This document shows positions 26,791 through 35,261 of a stretch of 64,000 nucleotides of DNA, piece after piece. This DNA is from Allopusillimonas sp008369125 (GTDB lineage Bacteria; Pseudomonadota; Gammaproteobacteria; Burkholderiales; Burkholderiaceae_B): positions 186,001 to 250,000 of the forward strand of contig NZ_VOAY01000006.1 in NCBI RefSeq assembly GCF_008369125.1, given 5' to 3'. The notes under the pieces are model-generated. The model was not told the origin of the DNA, did no database searches, and saw only the letters and a program-made list of their open reading frames with translations. Numbering within the stretch: the first letter of the stretch is position 1; each line of letters opens with the position of its first letter. The position numbers and the translations under genes are program-made.

Positions 26791-26874
26791 ACTGGTATAA
26801 AACCTGGCGCAAAAATAAATGCTGAAGCTCAGCCTATACTATCTGGTCTGGCAGACAACCACTATGAAAGGCAT

Positions 26875-27390
26875 ATGGCGTCACCTGACATTAAAACACT
26901 GCTGGTCGTCTGGCACTCACGTACCGGCGCCTCAAAGCAACTGGCCATGGCGGCTGAACGAGGGGCTATTGATATTGCCCGAACATTACAGGCGACCCAG
27001 CGTTTCCGTATTGTAATGAAAGCCGCAGATGACGCGCAGCCACATGATCTTTTAAGTGCTGACGCCTACTTGTTCTGTGCCCCCGAAAACCTTGCGGCGC
27101 TCAGCGGCGCCATGAAAGAGTTTTTCGACCGAAATTACTACCCTGTGCTTGATCAGTTAAACGGGCGACCTTATGCCCTGATGATCAGTGCAGGCTCAGA
27201 CGGCCAGAATGCGCTACGCCAGGCCGAGCGCATTTGCACCGGATGGCGTCTCACCGCCGCCTGCCCTCCGCTTATTGTTAACACCAATGCGCAGACACCC
27301 GAGGCAATACTGGCTCCAAAAACGCTAAAGCCAGCTGATCTGGAGGCTGCAGCCACCCACGGTGGAACCCTGGCAGCCCTGCTTCTGTAA
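26875..27390 (+). CDS. Flavodoxin-like FMN protein
   Basis: 171 aa. The opening KTLLVVWHSRTGASKQLA is a flavodoxin-type FMN phosphate loop (S-R-T-G-x-S/T), and CAPENLAALSGAMKEFFDRNYYP matches the second FMN region of flavodoxin/NAD(P)H-dependent oxidoreductases. No Cys ligands or membrane helix. A redox role is likely but the partner is unknown. It stands alone between the divergent relA and convergent ridA. Confidence 0.8.
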   Translation: MASPDIKTLLVVWHSRTGASKQLAMAAERGAIDIARTLQATQRFRIVMKAADDAQPHDLLSADAYLFCAPENLAALSGAMKEFFDRNYYPVLDQLNGRPYALMISAGSDGQNALRQAERICTGWRLTAACPPLIVNTNAQTPEAILAPKTLKPADLEAAATHGGTLAALLL

Positions 27391-27438
27391 CACTGGATCC
27401 GTGCCCACCGCCAGCCCTTGAGCACAAAGCATGCGTAC

Positions 27439-27792
27439 TCAGGGCACTGCCGCCGTAACGACAACTTCTATTTTGTAATCAGGGTTGGCCAGCCTTGTTT
27501 CAATGGCGACACGCGGAGGTGCGTCGGCAACCGCGACCCAGGTATCCCAGGCTTTATTCATACCCTCGAACTCTTTCATGTTCGCAAGGTAAATATGCAC
27601 CATCAAAATGCATGCCTTACCACTGCCGGCCGTGGCAAGAAGCTGGTCAACTTTGCTTAAAACCTGTCTCGTTTGGCCCTGAATATCCAGGCTCGGGTCG
27701 TCGGGCACCTGCCCCGCGAGATATGCCACGCCGTTATAAACGGCCATATCCGAGAGCCGTTTTTCGACGTTGACACGTTCTAGTTCCGTCAT
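27439..27792 (-). CDS. RidA-family (YjgF/UK114) protein
   Basis: Likely a reactive enamine/imine deaminase or a related Rid subfamily member. 117 aa from ATG 27792, with GGAG six bases upstream. The Rid signature PPRVAIETRLANPDYKIEV with its Arg near the C-terminus is clear, and VYNGVAYLAGQVPDD fits the N-terminal strand. The Asp-Asp-Pro after Val-Pro differs from RidA proper (usually GQIPLDP), so it may belong to Rid1-7 rather than RidA. Follows pncB. Confidence 0.88.
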   Translation of the reverse strand: MTELERVNVEKRLSDMAVYNGVAYLAGQVPDDPSLDIQGQTRQVLSKVDQLLATAGSGKACILMVHIYLANMKEFEGMNKAWDTWVAVADAPPRVAIETRLANPDYKIEVVVTAAVP

Positions 27793-27849
27793 AGTGCGCT
27801 CCAGAAATTTTGAAACTTGCCGGTGGGCTTTCACCCCCATCAGCAAGTA

Positions 27850-29025
27850 TCAGGCCGGCGGCAACTGAAACACTTGGCGCAGATAAGCCAGGTAGGCGGG
27901 GTCGTCGCACATTGTTTTTTCGGGAGCGTCCGAAACTTTGGCAACAGGCTGCCCATTGCAGCGAACCATTTTCATGACGATCTGCAGAGGCTCGTGGCCA
28001 AGGTCATTGGTGAGATTGGTTCCGATTCCGAAAGAAACCTTGCAGCGTCCGGCAAATCGCTTGGCCAGATCAATGGCAAGTGGAATCGTGAGCGCATCTG
28101 AAAAGACTAAAGTCTTGGTGCGAGGATCAGCGCGATTATTGGCGTAATGCGCCAGCAGGCGCTCACCCCATACAAAAGGGTCGCCCGAATCATGGCGTGC
28201 GCCGTCAAACAGCTTGCAAAAATACATGTCAAAGTCACGCAAGAAAGCATCCATGCCGTAGACGTCAGACAAAGCAATGCCCAAGTCACCTCTGTACTCT
28301 TTGGCCCATACTTCAAGCGCGTACACCTGTGAGTCACGAAGCCGCGGCCCCAATGCCTGGCAAGCCTGCAGGTATTCATGGCCCATAGTGCCTAGCGGCG
28401 TAACCCCATGCTTCATGGCGAATAGTACGTTGCTGGTGCCGGCAAAATGTGGCCCCATCTGCGCCTTCATGGTGGTAACCACCTCTTCGTGCCACTGTTT
28501 TGAGAAGCGACGGCGCGTGCCGTACTCGGCCACCCTGAAGTCAGCCAGAGCGGGGTCATCAATGACCAGCCCCATTTTTTTCTGCAAACGCGAGCGGCCT
28601 TCTTCCCAGGCTGGCTCACGACACACATTGCGAAAATACACTTCATTGACAATGGCAAGCACCGGAATCTCGAACAAAATGGTGTGTAACCACGGCCCTT
28701 TGACAGTAATGTCAATTTCGCCCGGGAGACTGCCCGGCCCTATATGTATGCATTTTTCGGGCAGATGAAACAAACCCAAAAAATCAACAAAATCACTTTT
28801 CACAAACCGAAGCGCCCGTATGTACTGCAGCTCTTCTTCAGTAAACCGCAATTGGCACAGAGCATGCACCTCTTGCCGAATTTCATCGAGGTAAGGCGCC
28901 AGGTTAATGTTTGGCGTTCGACACTTGTAACGGTACTCGACCTGCGCAGCAGGAAACTGGTGCAGAACTACCTGCATCATCGTGAACTTGTACAGGTCGG
29001 TATCGAGTAATGAGGTAATTATCAT
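27850..29025 (-). CDS. pncB: Nicotinate phosphoribosyltransferase
   Basis: First step of NAD salvage from nicotinate. 391 aa, usual length, beginning MIITSLLDTDLYKFTMMQ, with the phosphorylated-His segment GTRRRFSKQWHEEVV, FAGTSNVLFA and the PRPP-binding FSDALTIPLAIDL/FGIGTNLTND. The gene precedes the Rid-family gene by 57 bp on the same strand. The ribosome-binding site is weak. Divergent from fdxA. Confidence 0.95.
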   Translation of the reverse strand: MIITSLLDTDLYKFTMMQVVLHQFPAAQVEYRYKCRTPNINLAPYLDEIRQEVHALCQLRFTEEELQYIRALRFVKSDFVDFLGLFHLPEKCIHIGPGSLPGEIDITVKGPWLHTILFEIPVLAIVNEVYFRNVCREPAWEEGRSRLQKKMGLVIDDPALADFRVAEYGTRRRFSKQWHEEVVTTMKAQMGPHFAGTSNVLFAMKHGVTPLGTMGHEYLQACQALGPRLRDSQVYALEVWAKEYRGDLGIALSDVYGMDAFLRDFDMYFCKLFDGARHDSGDPFVWGERLLAHYANNRADPRTKTLVFSDALTIPLAIDLAKRFAGRCKVSFGIGTNLTNDLGHEPLQIVMKMVRCNGQPVAKVSDAPEKTMCDDPAYLAYLRQVFQLPPA

Positions 29026-29188
29026 TGCGTTTCTGCGAGAAAATTTCGCTTACCATATCACAATGCAGGCCGGTATCCCTCTGCATGGTTCACCTTGCAA
29101 ATCGAAAACCAACACTACCAACAGGTCAATCAGGGCTTTCCTTTATATAACGGTTAAAATCGGAAAAGTCTGATGTTGGAGCTTAAAA

Positions 29189-29512
29189 ATGACTCATGTG
29201 GTCACCGAAAACTGTATTAAGTGTAAATTTACCGATTGTGTCGACGTATGCCCGGTTGATTGCTTTCGCGAAGGCGAAAATTTCCTGGTTATTGACCCCG
29301 ACGAGTGCATTGATTGCGCCGTCTGTGTGCCAGAGTGCCCAGCCAATGCGATTTTTGCTGAAGAAGATGTGCCGCAAGATCAGGTGCACTTTATTGCGCT
29401 CAATGCCGAGCTTTCTCCCGAGTTCGGCATGATCAACCGATCTAAGACGCCACTGCCTGATGCAGACGACTGGAACGGCGTACCCGACAAATTGCCTCAC
29501 CTGAAACGTTAA
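29189..29512 (+). CDS. fdxA: 7Fe ferredoxin (3Fe-4S/4Fe-4S)
   Basis: 107 aa ferredoxin of the FdxA type. Cys9, Cys17, Cys21 with Cys50 and Cys40, Cys43, Cys46 supply the two clusters (ENCIKCKFTDCVDVCPVDCF and ECIDCAVCVPECP), and the C-terminal extension (FIALNAELSPEFGMI, WNGVPDKL) is characteristic. GGAG lies eight bases before the ATG. The electron partner is not shown by the context. Confidence 0.95.
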   Translation: MTHVVTENCIKCKFTDCVDVCPVDCFREGENFLVIDPDECIDCAVCVPECPANAIFAEEDVPQDQVHFIALNAELSPEFGMINRSKTPLPDADDWNGVPDKLPHLKR

Positions 29513-29761
29513 TTCTTGTTATGGCGTTGTTGTAACGCAACACACGGGTACACCCGAAAACAGCCCCTCACCTAGGAGAAACGGCATTTTTTCCTGCAAA
29601 CTATGCTTACAAAGAGGCACCACTGGTAAAAACCCCGAGTGGCGTATTAACGCGTATTGTGATTAGCTTATGCCATAACGTTGATGCAGATTACTGCTGA
29701 GTAAAACCTTCAACAGTAAACAAGCACCTTCCGAGTACCAGATATAAGGCGATCACATATT

Positions 29762-30988
29762 ATGTTGTACGACTTGCATGAGCTTCAACGGTCTTTTCTT
29801 ACGCCACTTGCGGCGTTTACCGACACCGGGTCGCAGATTTTTTCTCACCCCGCAAGCCCGTTAGCCTATACACCGGTTTCACGCCAGATCGCGGCAACGT
29901 ATGAGCTCATCCACCGCATGGGCAAGATCTACGAGAAGCCCGCATGGGATCTGAACCATACCGAAATCGACGGCAAGCGCGTCACGGTAGGCGAGCACGT
30001 TGTGCTGCGCAAACCTTTCTGTAATCTGCTTCATTTCCGCAGACTGGGCGCTGGCTCACACGCCCAAGACCCTCGCGTACTGCTGGTCGCTCCCATGTCG
30101 GGCCACCACGCCACGCTGCTGCGCGATACCGTACGTGCGCTGCTGCCAAATCATGACGTCTACGTGACCGATTGGGTTGACGCGCGAATGGTACCGGTTT
30201 CTGACGGTGCCTTCCGCCTTAATGACTATGTACGCTACGTACAAGAGTTCCTGCGGCATCTGGGCCCCGAAACCCACGTGATCTCGGTCTGCCAGCCTAC
30301 GGTTCCGGTACTGGCGGCTATATCACTCATGGCCTCGAACAACGACCCTAACCTACCACGCAGCATGACCATGATGGGCGGCCCTATCGATACACGCCGT
30401 TCGCCCACACAGGTTAATCGCCTGGCCACCACCAAACCATACCAATGGTTTGAAGACAACCTGATCGAGCGGGTACCTACACGCTTTCCAGGTGCCGGGC
30501 GGCTCGTATACCCCGGCTTCTTGCAGCATGCGGGGTTCATGGCCATGAACCCCGACAAGCACGTTAAGTCACATTACGATTTTTACGTGCACTTGCTCGA
30601 AGGCGCTGACATTGACGCCGAAGCGCATCGGCGCTTTTACGATGAGTACAATGCCGTGCTCGACATGTCGGCTGAGTTCTACCTGGACACTATCAAAATC
30701 GTTTTCCAGGAGCACCAACTGCCAACGGGCACTTGGGTCATTGACGGTCAAACGGTTGATCCGTCAGCGATCAGTTCAGTTGCACTGCTCACCATTGAAG
30801 GCGAACTTGACGATATCTCGGGCGAAGGCCAGACCCAAGCTGCGCATGACCTGTGCAGCAGCATTCCGGCGCGCAACAAAATGCACTACACCGCGCCGGG
30901 CTGTGGTCATTACGGCATTTTCTCGGGACGACGCTGGCGCGAAACGATTTGTCCTAAAATAGCTAAATTCATACGCCAGGCAACATAA
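29762..30988 (+). CDS. phaZ: Intracellular polyhydroxybutyrate depolymerase
   Basis: Breaks down storage polyester granules inside the cell. 408 aa, close to Ralstonia PhaZ1. The nucleophile is Cys177 in SVCQPTVPVLAA (a cysteine in the lipase-box place, as known for this family), with Asp350 (IEGELDDISG) and His383 (APGCGHYGIFSG) completing the triad. No signal peptide. No PHA synthase or phasin lies in the window. The 249-bp region upstream shows only small inverted repeats (29524-29538) and a weak ribosome-binding site; a strong terminator follows. Confidence 0.93.
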   Translation: MLYDLHELQRSFLTPLAAFTDTGSQIFSHPASPLAYTPVSRQIAATYELIHRMGKIYEKPAWDLNHTEIDGKRVTVGEHVVLRKPFCNLLHFRRLGAGSHAQDPRVLLVAPMSGHHATLLRDTVRALLPNHDVYVTDWVDARMVPVSDGAFRLNDYVRYVQEFLRHLGPETHVISVCQPTVPVLAAISLMASNNDPNLPRSMTMMGGPIDTRRSPTQVNRLATTKPYQWFEDNLIERVPTRFPGAGRLVYPGFLQHAGFMAMNPDKHVKSHYDFYVHLLEGADIDAEAHRRFYDEYNAVLDMSAEFYLDTIKIVFQEHQLPTGTWVIDGQTVDPSAISSVALLTIEGELDDISGEGQTQAAHDLCSSIPARNKMHYTAPGCGHYGIFSGRRWRETICPKIAKFIRQAT

Positions 30989-31012
30989 AGTCAGCCTACC
31001 AGGCTTGCCATC

Positions 31013-31044
31013 CAGGGGCCCACGCGGGCCCCTGATTTATTTTT
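31013..31044 (+). terminator. Terminator after phaZ
   Basis: Perfect 9-bp GC stem CAGGGGCCC/GGGCCCCTG with a 4-base loop (31013-31034), then ATTTATTTTT. The U-run touches the start codon of the next gene. Confidence 0.85.
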
Positions 31045-31671
31045 ATGCCAACTTCTCTGTCTCTTGCCGATCGCATTGATGCGATTCTTCCCCAAACCCA
31101 ATGCACCAAATGCGGGTATGACGGCTGCCGCCCCTACGCCCAGGCGATCGCGCAGGGTCAGGCCCCCATTAACCGTTGCCCCCCGGGTGGGCAAGAAGGC
31201 ATAGACGCGCTAGCGGCACTCCTGAGCACCGCGCCTCTACCCCTGGATACGTCCTGCGGCGAGCATATGGTGCTCCAGTTGGCCGTCATCGATGAGTCAC
31301 ACTGCATAGGCTGTACTTTATGTATACAGGCCTGCCCCGTCGACGCCATTATCGGGGCCAACAAACAAATGCACACGGTGCTGCCAGAGCTTTGCACAGG
31401 GTGCGACCTGTGTGTTGAACCTTGTCCCGTCGATTGCATCACCATGGTGCCTGCCCCGTACGCATGGACGCAAGAACGCGCCGACACCGCACGCACCCAT
31501 CACTTGCAGCGGCAAAAGCGGCTCTCGGGCCTTCATCATGAACCTTCTGGTCTGGCGGCCAGAACACTTTCGAACAAAGCACCCGTCGCCACCAGCAGCG
31601 ACCCCGAAGCACGCAAAAAGGCAATCGCCGATGCCCTGGCCCGGGCACGCGCGCGCCGACAAACAACATGA
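31045..31671 (+). CDS. rsxB: RnfB/RsxB-like ferredoxin without membrane anchor
   Basis: 208 aa iron-sulfur protein. Domain order: a Fe-S (DUF-type, as in RnfB) cluster with Cys20, Cys23, Cys28, Cys45 (QTQCTKCGYDGC...NRCPPGG), then two 4Fe-4S ferredoxin motifs, Cys87/90/93/97 and Cys117/120/123/127. The RnfB N-terminal membrane helix is missing and no other rnf genes are present, so it is probably a soluble electron carrier; betaproteobacteria often have it beside nth, which it overlaps by ATGA. No Shine-Dalgarno is visible because the preceding terminator reaches the ATG. Confidence 0.88.
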   Translation: MPTSLSLADRIDAILPQTQCTKCGYDGCRPYAQAIAQGQAPINRCPPGGQEGIDALAALLSTAPLPLDTSCGEHMVLQLAVIDESHCIGCTLCIQACPVDAIIGANKQMHTVLPELCTGCDLCVEPCPVDCITMVPAPYAWTQERADTARTHHLQRQKRLSGLHHEPSGLAARTLSNKAPVATSSDPEARKKAIADALARARARRQTT

Positions 31672-32312
31672 ATGCACAAAAACGCAAAGAAATTTTCGCC
31701 CGACTAAAGGCCGCCAACCCCAAACCGACCACCGAACTCGAATACGCCAGCACGTTTCAACTGCTCATTGCCGTCATTCTTTCAGCCCAGGCTACCGACA
31801 GATCCGTCAATCTGGCAACACGCAGACTCTTCCCCGAACATGGCACACCCGAGGGGTTAAGTGCACTCGGCGAAGCGCGTCTGGCCGAGTGCATCGAGAC
31901 CATAGGCCTGTACAAAACCAAGGCCGCCAACGTTATTAAAACCTGTCACATACTTATCGAACGCCACGGCAGTCAGGTGCCAGACAACCGCGCCGACCTT
32001 GAGGCTCTGCCCGGGGTCGGACGAAAAACCGCCAACGTGGTGTTGAACACAGCATTTGGCCAGCCAACGATTGCCGTCGACACACATATCTTCCGGGTTG
32101 CAAACCGCACCGGGCTCGCCAAAGGCAAAACCGTACTTGAGGTTGAGCGCAAGCTTGAAAAATCAATACCTAAAGAATATTTGCTTGACGCCCATCACTG
32201 GCTGATTCTGCATGGACGCTACATATGCGTGGCCCGCACACCAAAGTGCCCGCAATGCGGTATTTCCGATTTATGCGAGTACAAGCACAAAACAGGGCCT
32301 AATTGGGGATAG
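31668..32312 (+). CDS. nth: Endonuclease III
   Basis: DNA glycosylase/AP lyase that removes oxidised pyrimidines. 214 aa. Helix-hairpin-helix LPGVGRKTANVVL with catalytic Lys120 and Asp138 (IAVDTHIFR), the same numbers as E. coli Nth, and a 4Fe-4S cluster at CVARTPKCPQCGISDLC. Start overlaps the RnfB-like gene by four bases; a functional electron link between the two Fe-S proteins is possible but unproven. Confidence 0.96.
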   Translation: MNAQKRKEIFARLKAANPKPTTELEYASTFQLLIAVILSAQATDRSVNLATRRLFPEHGTPEGLSALGEARLAECIETIGLYKTKAANVIKTCHILIERHGSQVPDNRADLEALPGVGRKTANVVLNTAFGQPTIAVDTHIFRVANRTGLAKGKTVLEVERKLEKSIPKEYLLDAHHWLILHGRYICVARTPKCPQCGISDLCEYKHKTGPNWG

Positions 32313-32404
32313 CCCTTCCCTATGAGAAACCCCGATAGTGTTTTAATGCGCCAACATGCATACTTGCCAGCAACCGATCAAAAATATCAAACATTGTTGC
32401 AGGC

Positions 32405-33175
32405 ATGAGCACATATATTCTCGAAACAAAAAACCTGACCAAGGAGTTCCGCGGCTTTGTTGCGGTCGATAACGTAAACCTGCAGGTCAGCCGTGGAGAT
32501 ATCCATGCGCTCATTGGCCCCAACGGGGCAGGCAAGACCACGTGCTTCAATCTGCTGACCAAGTTTCTGACTCCAACGTCCGGAAAAATCTTTTTTTCAG
32601 GCCAAGAAATTACGCACGCAAAACCTTCCGATATCGCGCGACGCGGCATTATCCGTTCGTTTCAGATTTCGGCGGTGTTTCCCCAGCTTTCCGTTCTCGA
32701 AAACGTACGCATAGGGCTGCAACGAGCCACGGGCAAGTCATATCAGTTCTGGCGTAGCGACCGCAGTCTGAATGATCTGAACGATCGGGCTCACGATTTA
32801 CTCAACCAGGTAGACCTGGACGGGTTTGCCGACGAACTCACGGTAAACCTGCCTTATGGCCGCAAGCGGGCGCTCGAAATCGCTACCACGCTGGCCATGG
32901 AACCCGAACTCATGTTGCTAGACGAACCAACCCAGGGCATGGGTCACGAGGATGTCAGCCGTGTAACACAGCTTATTAAAAAGGTTAGTGAAGGCCGCAC
33001 CATCCTGATGGTCGAACATAATATGAACGTTATCTCGCAGATCGCCGATAAAATCACTGTACTAGCGAGAGGCTCAGTTCTCGCAGAAGGGTCGTACCAA
33101 GAAGTGTCACGCAATCCCGACGTCATGGAGGCCTATATGGGCACCACCAGCGGCGAACTTGAAGGGGCGCACTAA
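32405..33175 (+). CDS. livG: HAAT-family ABC transporter ATP-binding protein, LivG type (operon 1)
   Basis: First ATPase of a branched-chain-amino-acid-type importer. 256 aa with Walker A GPNGAGKT (38-45), the LivG-style signature LPYGRKRALEIA in place of LSGGQ, Walker B LMLLDEP, and the C-terminal VLAEGSYQEV. Its stop overlaps the livF start as TAATG. The order livG-livF-livK-livH-livM, ATPases first, is less usual than the binding-protein-first order. Confidence 0.92.
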   Translation: MSTYILETKNLTKEFRGFVAVDNVNLQVSRGDIHALIGPNGAGKTTCFNLLTKFLTPTSGKIFFSGQEITHAKPSDIARRGIIRSFQISAVFPQLSVLENVRIGLQRATGKSYQFWRSDRSLNDLNDRAHDLLNQVDLDGFADELTVNLPYGRKRALEIATTLAMEPELMLLDEPTQGMGHEDVSRVTQLIKKVSEGRTILMVEHNMNVISQIADKITVLARGSVLAEGSYQEVSRNPDVMEAYMGTTSGELEGAH

Positions 33176-33888
33176 TGACCGCAAACGCACTCGAAATTAA
33201 AGACCTGCATGCCTGGTATGGCGAATCGCATGTCCTGCATGGCATAAACCTTGAAGTTGCCAATGGCGAGGTTGTCACCCTACTGGGCCGCAACGGTGCC
33301 GGTCGCACGACCACGCTACGTGCCATCCTGGGGCTTACAGGTGACCGCAAGGGGTCAATACGTGTACAGGGCACTGAATCCATTAATCTGCCTACCTATC
33401 GCATTGCGCAACTGGGCATTGGTTACTGCCCTGAAGAGCGCGGCATTTTCGCCGGGCTGTCTTGCGAAGAGAACCTGCTGTTACCACCCGTCGTGGGCGA
33501 CACACTTGGCGGCGGCATGTCTTTGGCCGAAATCTATGAAATGTTCCCCAACCTTGAAGAGCGCAGGCACTCACCCGGCACGCGTCTTTCAGGCGGCGAA
33601 CAGCAAATGCTGGCCGTCGCACGTATCCTGCGCACCGGGGCCAACTTGCTGTTGCTCGATGAAATATCCGAGGGGCTGGCGCCGGTTATTGTGCAGGCGC
33701 TGGCCCGCATGATTTCCACATTAAAAGCAAAGGGCTACACCATCTTAATGGTCGAGCAAAACTTTCACTTTGCCGCGCCACTTGCCGACCGATTTTATGT
33801 CATCGAGCATGGACAGGTCGTTGAACACTTTGCTGCCTCCGAGCTGGCGGCCAGGCAAAACGACCTGAACACGTTGCTGGGCGTATAA
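33175..33888 (+). CDS. livF: HAAT-family ABC transporter ATP-binding protein, LivF type, variant Walker A (operon 1)
   Basis: Second ATPase of importer 1. 237 aa, with signature LSGGEQQM, Walker B LLLLDEIS and switch His replaced region EQNF. The P-loop reads GRNGAGRT: Arg44 (codon CGC at 33304) stands where the Walker A Lys is expected. The Walker B ends in Glu-Ile-Ser instead of Glu-Pro-Ser. Because ATP binds at two composite sites, a weakened LivF site could still leave an active LivG site. One-base overlap with livG. Confidence 0.9.
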   Translation: MTANALEIKDLHAWYGESHVLHGINLEVANGEVVTLLGRNGAGRTTTLRAILGLTGDRKGSIRVQGTESINLPTYRIAQLGIGYCPEERGIFAGLSCEENLLLPPVVGDTLGGGMSLAEIYEMFPNLEERRHSPGTRLSGGEQQMLAVARILRTGANLLLLDEISEGLAPVIVQALARMISTLKAKGYTILMVEQNFHFAAPLADRFYVIEHGQVVEHFAASELAARQNDLNTLLGV

Positions 33889-33968
33889 ACGCCTGATTTT
33901 CCAAACCGGCTTCGCCCGGCTAAAAAATACAAACAATACATTTATATCGACAACAAGGAGACATCACC

Positions 33969-35180
33969 ATGAAGCTACGCACTCTGACTGCGGCGTTGGC
34001 ACTAACGGGCATCGGCTTTTCGGCCCCAGGATATGCGGCGGGCATCTCCAACGATGTGGTCCGTATCGGCTTTATTACCGATATGTCCAGCGTTTATTCT
34101 GATATCGACGGCTCCGCTGGCGGCGACACCATCAAAATGGCTATCAAAGATTTTGGCGGTGAAGTCAACGGCAAGAAAATTGAAATTTTGGTTGCCGATC
34201 ACCAGAACAAGGCAGACATTGCTTCAGCGCGGGCTCGCGAATGGTTTGACGAGCAAAATATCGACATGCTCATAGGTGGCACCAACTCGGCCACAGCGCT
34301 GGCCATGGCGGCAGTAGCTGCCGACAAGAAAAAACCATTTATTGCGATCGGGCCTGGCTCGTCCAACCTGACCAATGCGCAGTGCACGCCTTACACCATC
34401 CATTACGCTTACGACACCGTGGCGCTCGCCCGTGGTACGGGCTCTGCTGTGGTCAAGAACGGCGGCAAAACCTGGTTTTTCCTGACGGCTGATTACGCCT
34501 TTGGCCATGCGCTCGAACGCGACACCACCAAGGTCGTCGAAGCCGAAGGCGGTAAGGTACTGGGCAACGTAAGAATCCCGCTGGCAACTACCGATTTCTC
34601 GTCGTATATGCTGCAGGCACAAGCCTCTGGCGCAAAAATATTGGCACTGGCCAATGCCGGTGGTGACTTCACCGCGTCAGTCAAGGCAGCCAACGAATTT
34701 GGCGTAACCAAAACCATGAACCTGGCAGGTATGCTGGTGTTCATTAATGACATTCATGCACTTGGCCTGGATCTAACCCAGGGCATGTACCTGACGTCGG
34801 CCTGGTACTGGAACCAGGATGACGAATCGCGCAAATGGGCTCAGCGCTTTTTCGACCAGCACAAGCGCATGCCATCGTTTCTTCAGGCTGCTGACTACTC
34901 GGCGACCATGTATTATCTGAAGGCCGTAAAAGAAACCGGTACCGACGATGCGGACACCGTCATGAAATGGATGAAGTCAAACAAAATCAATGACTTCTTC
35001 ACCAAGGACACAACGGTGCGTGAAGACGGTCGGGTGCTCAACGACATGTATCTAATGCAGGTCAAAAAGCCTGACGAGTCCAAGAAAGATTGGGACTACT
35101 ACAATATGGTCACCAAACTTCCAGGTGCTCAGGTTTACACGTCCGTTGCAGAATCCACCTGCCCTTTGCTAAAAAAATAA
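33969..35180 (+). CDS. livK: Periplasmic substrate-binding protein, Peripla_BP_6 (operon 1)
   Basis: 403 aa with signal peptide (hydrophobic 7-20, cleavage likely after GYAA) and the type I periplasmic-binding fold of LivK-like proteins (VRIGFITDMSSVYSDIDG, AQQ-like domain, ADYAFGHALERDT). AAGGAG lies nine bases before the ATG. The ligand is unknown: sequences of this kind in Burkholderiales bind amino acids, aromatic acids or other small acids. Followed by a stem-loop before livH. Confidence 0.9.
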   Translation: MKLRTLTAALALTGIGFSAPGYAAGISNDVVRIGFITDMSSVYSDIDGSAGGDTIKMAIKDFGGEVNGKKIEILVADHQNKADIASARAREWFDEQNIDMLIGGTNSATALAMAAVAADKKKPFIAIGPGSSNLTNAQCTPYTIHYAYDTVALARGTGSAVVKNGGKTWFFLTADYAFGHALERDTTKVVEAEGGKVLGNVRIPLATTDFSSYMLQAQASGAKILALANAGGDFTASVKAANEFGVTKTMNLAGMLVFINDIHALGLDLTQGMYLTSAWYWNQDDESRKWAQRFFDQHKRMPSFLQAADYSATMYYLKAVKETGTDDADTVMKWMKSNKINDFFTKDTTVREDGRVLNDMYLMQVKKPDESKKDWDYYNMVTKLPGAQVYTSVAESTCPLLKK

Positions 35181-35190
35181 TGTAACGAGC

Positions 35191-35216
35191 GCGGTGCCGG
35201 CCACAAGCCGGCCCGC
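35191..35216 (+). other. Stem-loop between livK and livH (operon 1)
   Basis: GCGG(U)GCCGGC pairs with GCCGGCCCGC around a CACAA loop, 10 bases after the livK stop and followed only by GTTTCC. A placement like this commonly protects the binding-protein mRNA end so that more of it is made than of the permeases; inference. Confidence 0.5.
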
Positions 35217-35261
35217 GTTTCCACCCGGACCTGACTTTTCCGTCCACCATTTCATGACTTT

